The notes under the pieces are model-generated. The model did no database searches. It had not been told where the DNA came from and saw nothing but the letters and a program-made list of their open reading frames with translations. Shown piece after piece: positions 53,791-62,726 of a stretch of DNA of 64,000 nucleotides. Position numbers and translations under genes: made by a program. Origin of the DNA: Streptomyces brevispora (GTDB lineage: Bacteria > Actinomycetota > Actinomycetes > Streptomycetales > Streptomycetaceae); assembly GCF_007829885.1 (NCBI RefSeq), contig NZ_VIWW01000001.1, forward strand, positions 1,984,001-2,048,000, given 5' to 3'. The number at the start of each line of letters is the position of its first letter. Within the stretch, counting starts at the first letter, position 1.

Positions 53791-54897
53791 CTACTTCTCG
53801 CGCTGCTTGCGCCAGCGGATGCCCGCCTCGATGAAGCCGTCGATCTCGCCGTTGAAGACCGCTTCCGGGTTGCCCATCTCGAACTCCGTACGCAGGTCCT
53901 TGACCATCTGGTACGGGTGCAGGACGTAGGAGCGCATCTGGTTGCCCCAGGAGTTTCCGCCGTCGCCCTTGAGCGCGTTCATCTTCGCCTGCTCCTCCTG
54001 GCGGCGGCGCTCGAGGAGCTTCGCCTGGAGGACGTTCATCGCGGACGCCTTGTTCTGGATCTGCGAGCGCTCGTTCTGGCAGGAGACGACGATGCCGGTC
54101 GCCAGGTGGGTCAGCCGGACCGCGGAGTCCGTGGTGTTGACGCCCTGACCGCCGGGGCCCGAGGAGCGGTACACGTCGACGCGGAGCTCGGACTCGTCGA
54201 TCTCGATGTGGTCCGTCTGCTCGACCACGGGCAGCACCTCGACGCCCGCGAAGGACGTCTGGCGGCGGCCCTGGTTGTCGAACGGGGAGATCCGGACGAG
54301 CCGGTGGGTGCCCTGCTCGACGGAGAGCGTGCCATAGGCGTACGGCACCTCCACCGCGAAGGTGGTCGACTTGATGCCGGCCTCTTCGGCGTACGCCGTC
54401 TCGTAGACCTCGGTCTTGTAGTTGTGCCGCTCGGCCCAGCGCAGGTACATGCGCTGGAGCTTCTCGGCGAAGTCCGCGGCGTCGACGCCACCGGCCTCGG
54501 CCCGGATGGTGACCAGGGCCTCGCGCGCGTCGTACTCGCCGGAGAGGAGGGTACGGACCTCCATCTCGTCGAGCGCCTTCTTGACGGAGGCCAGCTCGGA
54601 CTCGGCCTCGGCGAGCGCGTCGGCGTCGCCCTCGTCCTCGGCGAGCTCGAAGAGAACCTCGAGATCGTCGATCCGGCTGCGCAGCGCCTCGGTCTTGCGG
54701 ACCTCGGCCTGGATGTGCGAAAGCTTGCTGGTGATCTTCTGTGCCGCCTCCGGGTCATCCCAGAGGGACGGCGCTGCCGCCTGCTCCTCGAGCGCGGCGA
54801 TGTCCGCCCTCAGCGCATCCAGGTCCAGGACGGCCTCGATCGACCCCATGGTCGAGGAGAGGGACTTCAGCTCTTCGGAAATATCGACGACTGCCAC
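53791..54897 (-). CDS. prfB: Peptide chain release factor 2
   Basis: A 368-residue factor that ends translation at UGA and UAA. GGQ is in [12 protein letters not shown] (about 250), which triggers peptide release, and SPF in [12 protein letters not shown] (about 203) is the stop-codon reader of RF2. The N-terminal coiled coil is complete. The frame is continuous, so there is no programmed +1 frameshift of the E. coli kind. ATG 54897. Confidence 0.97.
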   Translation of the reverse strand: MAVVDISEELKSLSSTMGSIEAVLDLDALRADIAALEEQAAAPSLWDDPEAAQKITSKLSHIQAEVRKTEALRSRIDDLEVLFELAEDEGDADALAEAESELASVKKALDEMEVRTLLSGEYDAREALVTIRAEAGGVDAADFAEKLQRMYLRWAERHNYKTEVYETAYAEEAGIKSTTFAVEVPYAYGTLSVEQGTHRLVRISPFDNQGRRQTSFAGVEVLPVVEQTDHIEIDESELRVDVYRSSGPGGQGVNTTDSAVRLTHLATGIVVSCQNERSQIQNKASAMNVLQAKLLERRRQEEQAKMNALKGDGGNSWGNQMRSYVLHPYQMVKDLRTEFEMGNPEAVFNGEIDGFIEAGIRWRKQREK

Positions 54898-55013
54898 GGG
54901 TCCAGCGTAACGGCTGTCGGCGCGGACGTTCCTCGGGCCGTGCGATCACCGCTCCGCCACCCCGCCGCGCACGCCCCGGCGCGGGCGGGCGCCAGGGTCC
55001 GGGTTCCTCGCGC

Positions 55014-56264
55014 TCAGGGGGCGCCGGGGGCGGAGTTCCTGGTGTCCTGCGGGGTCGCGCCCGCGTCGTCGCCGCTCATCGCCAGCCAGCCGCCGATGCC
55101 GAGTCCGGCGATCAGTACCAGGGCCACCGCGCCCAGGGTGAGGCGGCGCTTGCGGATGGCCGCCGACTTGTTGCGCGCCGAGCCGGGGCGGGGCCGGCCG
55201 GGGGCGCGCGGGGCGCGGGCGGTGCCCCGGGGACCGCCGGACAGCTCGTCGGGGGCCGGGACGCGCATGCTCGTGTGGGTGTCGCGGTTGGAGTCGGGGG
55301 ACGAGCCGGGGACCAGCGGGACCGCGCCGCGGCGGCGGGGCTCCTCGGCCGCCGGGGTGTACTGCTGCTCGTCGTAGGCCTGCCCGTGCGGCTGGGGCTC
55401 CGGCTCGCCGTCCGGCTCGTCCACGTCCAGCGGCGGGATGCCGGCCAGCTGCGGGAGCTGCTCACGCAGCCGGGCCGCCAGTTCGGAGGCGCGCAGCCGG
55501 GACGCGGGGGCCTTGGCCAGGCACTGGACCAGCAACTGCCAGAGCTCCTCGGGGATGCCGGGGAGCGGGACGACCGTCTCGGTGACATGGCGGCGCAGGA
55601 CCGCGCCGGGGTGGCCGCCGCCGAAGGGCGTGAAGCCCGCGAGGAGCTCGTACAGCACCGTCGCGAGGGCGTAGATGTCGACGGCCGCGCGCGGCGGGAG
55701 GCCCTCGACGATCTCGGGGGCCAGGTAGTCCGGCGTTCCGATGATCTTGGTGGCCTTGGTGCGGCGCGGGGTGTCGATCAGCTTGGCCACACCGAAGTCG
55801 GTGAGCAGCGCGGGGTGGGAGTTGCCGGGCCCGAGCGGGCCCTCCATGTCGAGCAGGATGTTCTCCGGCTTGACGTCGCGGTGGACCACCCCGGCGGCGT
55901 GCGCCGCGGCGAGTCCGTCCGCGACGTCCGCGACTATCGCGACGGCGGCCTCCGGCGCCAGCCTGCGCTCGCGGTCGAGCCGGGTGCGCAGATCCGTGCC
56001 GCGGACCAGGTTCATGACCAGGGCCAGGTCGTTGCCGTCCACCACGAGGTCGCGGACGGCGACGATGTGCGGATGGTCGAGTCCGAGCAGCGCGGTGCGC
56101 TCCTGGACGAACCGGCCCACGAGTTCCTGGTCGGACGCGAGGTCCTCGCGGAGCAGTTTGATCGCGACGGGCCCCTCGGGTCCGTCGCCGAGCCACACCG
56201 TGCCGGCGCTGCCGCGCCCCAGGATCTGGTGGGCGGTGTACCGGCTGCCGATATTCCGTGCCAA
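55014..56264 (-). CDS. pkaB: Serine/threonine protein kinase, PkaB-like
   Basis: A 416-residue membrane-anchored Hanks-type kinase. Glycine loop GRGSAGTVW at about residue 16, VAIKLL Lys, HRDVKPEN (about 127) and DFG in TDFGVAK (about 157), then the activation segment GTPDYLAPE. A Pro/Arg-rich linker follows and one span (LTLGAVALVLIAGLGIGGWL), after which the short outside end has no sensor domain. TTG 56264 has GAGGGAG before it. Length and place between prfB and pkaA fit S. coelicolor PkaB (about 417 residues as I recall). Confidence 0.9.
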   Translation of the reverse strand: MARNIGSRYTAHQILGRGSAGTVWLGDGPEGPVAIKLLREDLASDQELVGRFVQERTALLGLDHPHIVAVRDLVVDGNDLALVMNLVRGTDLRTRLDRERRLAPEAAVAIVADVADGLAAAHAAGVVHRDVKPENILLDMEGPLGPGNSHPALLTDFGVAKLIDTPRRTKATKIIGTPDYLAPEIVEGLPPRAAVDIYALATVLYELLAGFTPFGGGHPGAVLRRHVTETVVPLPGIPEELWQLLVQCLAKAPASRLRASELAARLREQLPQLAGIPPLDVDEPDGEPEPQPHGQAYDEQQYTPAAEEPRRRGAVPLVPGSSPDSNRDTHTSMRVPAPDELSGGPRGTARAPRAPGRPRPGSARNKSAAIRKRRLTLGAVALVLIAGLGIGGWLAMSGDDAGATPQDTRNSAPGAP

Positions 56265-56429
56265 GACTGCTCCCTCAGCGGCTGGCGATTGGGCCTTCGC
56301 GCAACAACCCCCGGTCGACAAAGCTACGCGGCGATCGGGGGGTTGCGTGCCCTGGATGGCACCAACCTTCACTTCTGCGTACGAATTGCCGTGGAATTGG
56401 CCCGCGGAAGTCGATATAGCTACAGAGTT

Positions 56430-56462
56430 GACGGGCGTCCGGCTGGACCGGCGGCGCCCGTC
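56430..56462 (-). terminator. pkaA terminator
   Basis: GACGGGCG (56430-56437) pairs with CGCCCGTC (56455-56462), with an inner CCGG/CCGG stem (56439-56442, 56448-56451), three bases past the pkaA stop on the minus strand. Confidence 0.75.
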
Positions 56463-56465
56463 CTG

Positions 56466-58172
56466 TCAGTTGCCGCCGCTGCTGCCCAGTTTCGAGATCC
56501 AGTCGGTGACCGTACCGGCGGCGTGGCTGATCGCCTGCCAGTAGCTCTCGCCCTGGCCGATCCAGCCCTTCAGCGGGGTGAGCTCCCAGATCAGCCAGCT
56601 CGCGACGACGAGGAGGACCAGCGTGAAGAAGCAGCCCTTCAGGCAGCCGAGGCCGGGGATCTTCATCGGGTTGGCGCTGCGCTGCCGGGGCTCGCGGGGC
56701 GGGCGCTGAGCGGGCTGCTGAGGCTGCTGGGGCTGCTGCGGCGGCGCGTACTGCTGGCGCTGCTGCGGCTGGTACTGCTGTTGCTGTTGTTGGTACTGCT
56801 GTTGCTGGGGCTGGCCCTGGTACTGCTGCTGAGGCTGGTACTGGTGCTGCTGAGGCTGCTGCTGCCGGTTCTGTGGCGGGTACGGCTGCTGCCGGTGCGG
56901 CTGCTGCCGGTGCGGCTGCTGGGGCTGCTGGGGCTGCGGCTGACGCTGGGGGCGACGGCGCAGCGGGTCCTGGCTCGGGTCGAGGTACTGGACCTGTGTC
57001 TGGTCGTTGCGGTCGCGGGCGGCCTGGAGCTGGGACTGCCAGGGGTGCGGGCCGTCGGCCTGCGGGGCCCCCTCGGGCTGCGGCGGGACCGGCGGCAGGA
57101 CCGCGGTCGGGTCGGCGTGACCGCCGCCCTGTCCGGCGCTCTGCTGCATGACGCTGGTGGCCGCGTTGGGGTCATAGGCGTTCGGGTCGTACGAGGCGGC
57201 GTTGCTCGGCAGCACCTGCGTCGGGTCCGCCGCTCCGGGCGTCTGGGGGACGGCCGTCGGCGCCGGGTCCGGTGCGAGCAGGGCGGCCACCCCGTCGGCG
57301 GCCTCGATCTGCGCGGCGTTCGCGTGCACGCCGATGCCGGCGGCGACGGTACGCAGCGCGCGGGCCAGGTTCTCGGCACTGGGCCGCCGGTCCGGGTCCT
57401 TGCTCAGGCAGCGCTCGATGACGGTCCACAGCGGCGCCGGAACGGTGCTGGGGCGGCGGGGCTCCTCGCTGAGGTGCCGGTGCAGGACTTCGAGCGCGGT
57501 GCCGCCGGCGAACGGCGGACGGCCGGTGAGCAGCTCGTACAGCAGGATTCCGGCGCCGTAGATGTCGACGGCGGAGGTCTGCGGGCGGCCCTCGGCCGAC
57601 TCGGGCGCCACATAGGCCGGCGTGCCGACGAACTCGTGTGTCCGGGTCAGCCCCGGGGAGTCCGCGAGCCGGGCGATGCCGAAGTCGGTGAGCATCGGGT
57701 GCATCGCGCCGTCGCGCTCGGAGAGCAGCACGTTGGCGGGCTTCAGGTCGCGGTGGACGACGCCGTCGGCGTGACTGGCGGCGAGCGCGTCCGCGATCTG
57801 CGCGGTGAGCAGCGAGGCGGCGACCGGGGTGAGCGGGCCGTTGTCGCGGAGGTAGCGGTGCAGATCCGGGCCGTCGACCAGGTCCATCACCAGGGCGAGG
57901 AGATCGCCCTCCACGACCAGGTCCCGGGTGCGCACGATGTTCTCGTGGGTCAGCCGCAGCAGCACGGAGCGCTCGCGCAGGAACCGCATCACGACATCCG
58001 CGTCGTTGGCGAGCTCCTCCTTGAGCACCTTGATCGCGACGGTCTCGCCGGGCTGGCCGGCGACGGCCGCCTCGGCTCCCGCGGCCTCACGCTGGCGGGC
58101 GCGCCAGACGGTGCCCGTGGCGCCGCGTCCCAGCGGCTCCTCGAGCAGGTACTTGCTGCCTACCGGCCGCAC
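56466..58172 (-). CDS. pkaA: Serine/threonine protein kinase with Gln-rich linker, PkaA-like
   Basis: A 568-residue Hanks-type kinase. Glycine loop GRGATGTVW near residue 14, Lys in VAIKVLKEEL, HRDLKPAN (about 139), DFG in TDFGIAR (about 162), GTPAYVAPE. A linker follows with about 80 residues nearly all Gln, Pro and Tyr (about 402-484, for example QYQGQPQQQQYQQQQQQY), then a membrane span (CFFTLVLLVVASWLIWEL) and a short outside end. GTG 58172 has GGGAG at -9. The kinase pair with pkaB and prfB is conserved in Streptomyces. It faces the divergent FHA-FtsK gene, a likely phosphothreonine reader. Confidence 0.9.
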   Translation of the reverse strand: MRPVGSKYLLEEPLGRGATGTVWRARQREAAGAEAAVAGQPGETVAIKVLKEELANDADVVMRFLRERSVLLRLTHENIVRTRDLVVEGDLLALVMDLVDGPDLHRYLRDNGPLTPVAASLLTAQIADALAASHADGVVHRDLKPANVLLSERDGAMHPMLTDFGIARLADSPGLTRTHEFVGTPAYVAPESAEGRPQTSAVDIYGAGILLYELLTGRPPFAGGTALEVLHRHLSEEPRRPSTVPAPLWTVIERCLSKDPDRRPSAENLARALRTVAAGIGVHANAAQIEAADGVAALLAPDPAPTAVPQTPGAADPTQVLPSNAASYDPNAYDPNAATSVMQQSAGQGGGHADPTAVLPPVPPQPEGAPQADGPHPWQSQLQAARDRNDQTQVQYLDPSQDPLRRRPQRQPQPQQPQQPHRQQPHRQQPYPPQNRQQQPQQHQYQPQQQYQGQPQQQQYQQQQQQYQPQQRQQYAPPQQPQQPQQPAQRPPREPRQRSANPMKIPGLGCLKGCFFTLVLLVVASWLIWELTPLKGWIGQGESYWQAISHAAGTVTDWISKLGSSGGN

Positions 58173-58669
58173 GTCATGCGCTCCCTGCTGATCGTGGTGC
58201 TTGCGGTCCCCCGGATGACTCCGGAAGTTCCGGCCCACTCTAGAGCCTGTCCGGCGGTGGGCGACCGGGTCCGGCCGGTTGCCGCTTTGTCCGGAATTCC
58301 TGGAGGGGCCCGGTCTCCCAGCCCCTGGCGCACCGGTTGCGGAGGAAGACGCTCCCTCCGGTCGGATGGTTGCCGCACAAAGGTGTACGCAACGGCTCCG
58401 GGCGCCGGTCCGGACCGCATCCGCCGCTCCGACGAACGGGCCAAGCAGGCACTTTTGGGCGCACAGCAGACCTTTCAAGATCACTTACCGGTGGCCCCCG
58501 GGCGTGTTGCCAGTGGCAGGTGCGAGGATGCCTCCAGCACGGAACTGTGGGGTTGGGAGCCCCGTGGTACGTGACGAACCTGTACCGGACGACGCGTCCG
58601 TGCCGGGTGGGGGGAATCACAGGGCGTTTCCCCTGCCGGGCACCCGCGCAGAAGGGACCGCTGACGGCG
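58173..58669. other. Divergent region between pkaA and the FHA-FtsK gene
   Basis: 497 bases without a supported gene, holding promoters for both. It contains a perfect palindrome CCGGAAGTTCCGG (58221-58233) about 50 bases upstream of pkaA and a copy of the GCCTGTCCGGCG element (58245-58256). AAGGGACC precedes the FHA-FtsK ATG. Confidence 0.55.
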
Positions 58670-61600
58670 ATGCAGATCCGGCTGACCGTCCTCGCGCCGC
58701 GCAGCGGCCAGACCCCGGCGCGCGCCTGCGATGTGCTGGTCACCGCCCCGGCGGGGACGGCGCTGGCCACCGTGGCGTCCAATCTGGCCGCGGCCGTCTC
58801 CGGGCCCGACGGCTCCCTCGGCAGCGGTGCGGTGGTGCTGTTCGCCGGGCGGGAGCGGCTCGACGCACAGCGCAGCGCGCTCGGTGAGCCTCCTCTGGTC
58901 GACGGGGCGGTGCTCTCGCTCCAGGTCCCGGGCGAGGACGAGACGACGGACGACGCCGTTCCGGCGCAGCTGCACGTGATCGCCGGACCGGACGCGGGCG
59001 GGGTCCATCTGCTGCACGGCGGCCAGATCCGGATCGGCCGCTCGGCGGACGCCGACGTCCCGCTCGACGACCCGGATGTCTCGCGGCTGCACTGCGCGGT
59101 GACGGTCTCCGACGACGGCCGGGTAGCGGTGGCCGACCTGGGCTCCACCAACGGCACCTCGCTGGACGGCACGGAGGTCCGCGACCGTCCGGTCCGGCTC
59201 AGGCCCGGTGCGCTGCTGCGGCTCGGCGAGTCGACGCTCCGGCTGACCTCGGGGGCGCGTACGCCGACGCTGGGGACGGCACCGGACGGCGAGGGGCACC
59301 TGCGGGTGGCCAGGGCGCAGCCCGAAGCGGCCCCGGAGCACGGTTACCGGGACAGCTCGGCGCACGCGTACGGCGCGGCCGCGCACCCCGGCGCGGGGAC
59401 CCACGAGGAACCGGACTTCCACGACCACGAGCGCGGGGACGGGGACGACGACTTGGGCGGGCACACCGTGGCCCGGCCCCGGTCCGGCTCCGGGCTCCCC
59501 GGCCGCTACCCGGACGAGGAACCGCCCCGCCGGGGCATAGGTGCCTGGGCCCGCCGGCTCGCGGGCGGCAAGGGCGACGCGGTGCATGAGAGCGCTCCTG
59601 ACGAGACGGCCGCGCCGGTGACGGCCCCCGCCGCCTTCACGGCGCCGCCCACGGCTCCGGAGGGCACCTGGCCCGATCCGGCGTCCGTACTGCTGACCGC
59701 GCTCGGACCGGGCCCCCGGCTGTGGGAGCGCGACACCGCGCACCCGGAGGCGCTGGTGGTCCGGCTGGGCACGACCGACCGGGCCGAGCTGCCCGCCGTG
59801 CCGGTGACCGTGGGGCTGCGGGAGGCGGGTTCGCTGGGGCTCGCCGGGCCGCGGGACCGGCTGACCGGCCTCGCCCGCTCGGCGGTGGCGCAGCTGGCCG
59901 CCCTGCACTCCCCCGCCGATCTGGAGATCGTGCTGATCAGCACGGACCGGGCCCGCGGGATGGACGAGCGCAGGCGCGAGTGGGCCTGGCTCGGCTGGCT
60001 GCCGCATCTGCGGCCGATGCACGGCCAGGACTGCCGGCTGCTGCTCGCGTACGACCGCGAGCAGGCCGTCGCCCGGACCACGGAACTGGTGCGCCGGCTG
60101 GACGACGGGCCGTTGGGGCCCGGCTGGGCGAGTCTGGACCGCGCCACGGTCGCGGAGGCCGCCCGGCACCACGAGGGCCCGTTCACCGTGGTCGTCGTGG
60201 ACGGCGATCCCGGCTCCGCGGTGCTGCGCGAGAACACCGCCCGGCTGGCCGCGGCGGGCGCGGCGGCGGGCATCCATCTGATCTGTCTGGCCGAGACCCC
60301 GGCCGCCACCCCCACCTCACCGGTCGCCGCGACGTACGAGGCGGCGTGCCATGCCTCGATCGCCTTCCGGGAGTGCGGAGCCGTGGCGATGCTCAGCGGC
60401 GATGTGGCGACGGCCCTGCGGCTGCTGCGCACGTCGAACGGCCGGGCGGCCGGCCACGGCACGGTCGCCGCGGTGGACGCGGTGTCGGCGCACTGGGCGG
60501 AACGATTCGCAAGGGCGCTGGCCCCGCTGCGCGCGGAGGGCTCGGCCGCGCTGCCGGGCCGCCCGGCGGCGGTGGCGCTCCCGCCCTCGGCCCGCCTCCT
60601 GGACGAGCTGGGTCTGGCCCGCGCCACCCCGGCCTCCCTGATGGCCCGCTGGGCCTCGACGGCGGACGACCAGCCGGGCGCGACGGTCCGCGGCTCGGGC
60701 ACCTGGACGGGCGGCACGGGCGACGGCACCCGCGGCGCGGGCCGCACCAGTGGTGCGGGTCCCCGGGTGGGCGCCCAGCGCACGAGCAGCGAATCCCCCC
60801 GCCCGCCCGCCGGCCGGGGCACGGATGCCCCCGGGTCGGGACGCACGCCGCATCCGGGCGCCTTCGGCGGTCGCGGCGGCGCGAACGAGACCCACCCGGG
60901 CGTTCCGCGCGGCGCCTCCGGCCGTGGCGAAACGTACGACGGGCCGGGCTCGGGCCGCACGCCTTACCCCGACGCCACGGGTTCCAGCCGCACCCCGTAC
61001 CCCGACCGCACCGACCCGTACGACCGCGCAGATTCCGGCCGTACCCCGTATCCCGACCGCACAGGCTCGGGCCGCACGCCGTACCCCGACCGCACCGACT
61101 CGGGCCGCACCCCGTACCCCGACCGCACCGACACCCCCGCCCCCGCATCCGGCCGCACCCCCTACCCCCGTGTGGGCGGGCAGCGGTACGACGGGGGGCC
61201 CGGGGACCGGCCGAGTTCGCGCACCCTGTCCGGCTCCGCCGCCCCCGGCCGGGACGGGTCCGCGGACGTGCGGGACGCCGACAGCCTGCGCCCCGCCGGG
61301 TCGGGGCGCTCCTCGAACCGGGTCAGCGGGCCGCGTCAGAGCGACGCTCCCCGGATCGCCGCACGCGGCGCCGGGTCCGGACCGGGCGGCGCGGCCGCGG
61401 GCACCGGTCCCCGCGCGGCGGCGGGTGTCCCGGCGGCCTCCGCCGACGGGGGCGCCTTCGCCGGGCGGCCCGTCGTGGTGCTCGGGGCCGGGCCCCGGGG
61501 ACCGGTGAGCGTGGATCTCGCCGACGAGGGGCCGCACCTGCTCATCGAGGGACCGGGCGGCAGCGGACGTACCGAGCTGCTGAGGGCCGTCGCCGCGTCG

Positions 61601-62494
61601 TTGGCGGCCGCCGCCAGGCCGGACAGGCTCGGCATCCTGCTGGTCGACGGCGCGGGGGGCGAGCGTGGCGAGAGCTTGCGCCCCTGTACCGAACTCCCGC
61701 ATGTGTTCACGCACTTGGTGGCCTCCGACCCGGTCAGGATGCGCGAGTTCGCCCAGGCACTGGGCGCCGAGGTGAAGCGGCGGGCCGAACTCCTCGGCGG
61801 GCTCGACTTCGCCGAGTGGCACAGCAGGCCCGAGATGGCGCGCCGGGTGGCCGGTCAGCGGCCGCCGAGCGCGTTCGAGCAGCGCGGTGACGTGGAGTCC
61901 CAGATGAGCGGCACGCTGCACCTGCGGCCCACCGCGGCCCGGCCGCCGGAGCCGGGACCCACACCGCTGCCCCGGCTCGTCGTGCTCGTGGACGACTTCG
62001 ACGCGCTGATCGCCCCGGCGCTCGGCAGTCCGGGCCGGCCGGCCGCCGGTTCGGTCGTACGGGCGCTGGAGGCCGTGGCCAGGGAAGGCGGCCGGCTCGG
62101 CATCCACCTGGTCGCGACGTCCGCCCGCCCGGACCGCACGGAGGACACCGACCTGGCCCACGGGGCCCGGCTGCGGGTCGTGCTCGATCCGCCCGCCGTC
62201 CCGCCCTCACCGGACGCCCCGGCGCCGGGCCGCGGACGGCTGGGGCATCCGGACGGGCGGGTGACACCGTTCCAGGGCGGCCGGGTCACGGGCCGCATTC
62301 CGCGTACGGCGACGCTGCGGCCCACCGTCGTACCACTGGAATGGGAGCGGATGGGCGATCCGCCCACCCGCCGCCCGTTGCGCGAGCTGGGCAACGGGCC
62401 GACGGATCTGGCCCTGCTGGCCAGTGCGTTGGAGCGCGCGGCGCGTTCGGTGAACGCCGTGCCGCTGGCACCGCTCGCGCCCGCTCACCCCTGA
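58670..62494 (+). CDS. FHA domain protein with degenerate FtsK/EccC-like ATPase region
   Basis: A 1274-residue protein. Residues 1-90 are a ubiquitin-like or yukD-type front (MQIRLTVLAPRSGQTPARAC), 95-190 an FHA domain (IRIGRSADADVPLDDPDVSR, LHCAVT, DLGSTNGTSLDG), which reads phosphothreonine. Residues 310-680 resemble an EccC/FtsK-type ATPase module without an evident P-loop. Residues 690-900 are low-complexity with SGRTPYPDRTD repeats. A second module has GPGGSGRTE (about 961), a Walker A with Arg instead of Lys, and a good Walker B LVVLVDDFDAL (about 1102). The ATG follows AAGGGACC. Divergent from PkaA. Probably a type VII secretion or DNA-translocase relative; ATPase activity doubtful. 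Confidence 0.85.
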   Translation: MQIRLTVLAPRSGQTPARACDVLVTAPAGTALATVASNLAAAVSGPDGSLGSGAVVLFAGRERLDAQRSALGEPPLVDGAVLSLQVPGEDETTDDAVPAQLHVIAGPDAGGVHLLHGGQIRIGRSADADVPLDDPDVSRLHCAVTVSDDGRVAVADLGSTNGTSLDGTEVRDRPVRLRPGALLRLGESTLRLTSGARTPTLGTAPDGEGHLRVARAQPEAAPEHGYRDSSAHAYGAAAHPGAGTHEEPDFHDHERGDGDDDLGGHTVARPRSGSGLPGRYPDEEPPRRGIGAWARRLAGGKGDAVHESAPDETAAPVTAPAAFTAPPTAPEGTWPDPASVLLTALGPGPRLWERDTAHPEALVVRLGTTDRAELPAVPVTVGLREAGSLGLAGPRDRLTGLARSAVAQLAALHSPADLEIVLISTDRARGMDERRREWAWLGWLPHLRPMHGQDCRLLLAYDREQAVARTTELVRRLDDGPLGPGWASLDRATVAEAARHHEGPFTVVVVDGDPGSAVLRENTARLAAAGAAAGIHLICLAETPAATPTSPVAATYEAACHASIAFRECGAVAMLSGDVATALRLLRTSNGRAAGHGTVAAVDAVSAHWAERFARALAPLRAEGSAALPGRPAAVALPPSARLLDELGLARATPASLMARWASTADDQPGATVRGSGTWTGGTGDGTRGAGRTSGAGPRVGAQRTSSESPRPPAGRGTDAPGSGRTPHPGAFGGRGGANETHPGVPRGASGRGETYDGPGSGRTPYPDATGSSRTPYPDRTDPYDRADSGRTPYPDRTGSGRTPYPDRTDSGRTPYPDRTDTPAPASGRTPYPRVGGQRYDGGPGDRPSSRTLSGSAAPGRDGSADVRDADSLRPAGSGRSSNRVSGPRQSDAPRIAARGAGSGPGGAAAGTGPRAAAGVPAASADGGAFAGRPVVVLGAGPRGPVSVDLADEGPHLLIEGPGGSGRTELLRAVAASLAAAARPDRLGILLVDGAGGERGESLRPCTELPHVFTHLVASDPVRMREFAQALGAEVKRRAELLGGLDFAEWHSRPEMARRVAGQRPPSAFEQRGDVESQMSGTLHLRPTAARPPEPGPTPLPRLVVLVDDFDALIAPALGSPGRPAAGSVVRALEAVAREGGRLGIHLVATSARPDRTEDTDLAHGARLRVVLDPPAVPPSPDAPAPGRGRLGHPDGRVTPFQGGRVTGRIPRTATLRPTVVPLEWERMGDPPTRRPLRELGNGPTDLALLASALERAARSVNAVPLAPLAPAHP
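60945..61170. repeat. 33-base repeats encoding SGRTPYPDRTD
   Basis: Six copies of the 11-residue unit SGRTPYPDRTD or close variants lie in this stretch (SGRTPYPDATG, SSRTPYPDRTD, SGRTPYPDRTG, SGRTPYPDRTD twice, SGRTPYPR), encoded by near-identical 33-base DNA units with a few insertions between them. Confidence 0.85.
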
Positions 62495-62554
62495 GGACGA
62501 CGGCCCCGGCCCCAAGTGGGCTCTCGTCCCCCAATCTCCGGATACCGCCGTTGA

Positions 62555-62566
62555 CGTGACGTCACG
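62555..62566. promoter_or_regulatory. Perfect palindrome upstream of the last lipoprotein gene
   Basis: CGTGACGTCACG is a perfect 12-bp palindrome preceded by TTGA, 161 bases before the lipoprotein ATG. It overlaps a possible -35 element (TTGACG). A candidate operator of a sugar-responsive regulator. Confidence 0.45.
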
Positions 62567-62726
62567 AGCCCATCACGATCTTGGAGTTGAGCGCAAGGTT
62601 GGTATTGCGGCACCAGGATGCCGGGCGTAGGACTGTGCGCACACGACCACGTGGTGACTGACCGGAACCGTCGGGAGTCCGGCCGGCGCCGGTCAGTGCA
62701 CGCGCACATGAGAGACGGGGCAGGGA

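Noticed and set aside
53791..54897. Programmed +1 frameshift in prfB
   Set aside because: The frame is open from the ATG through GGQ to the stop, with no internal UGA near codon 25.
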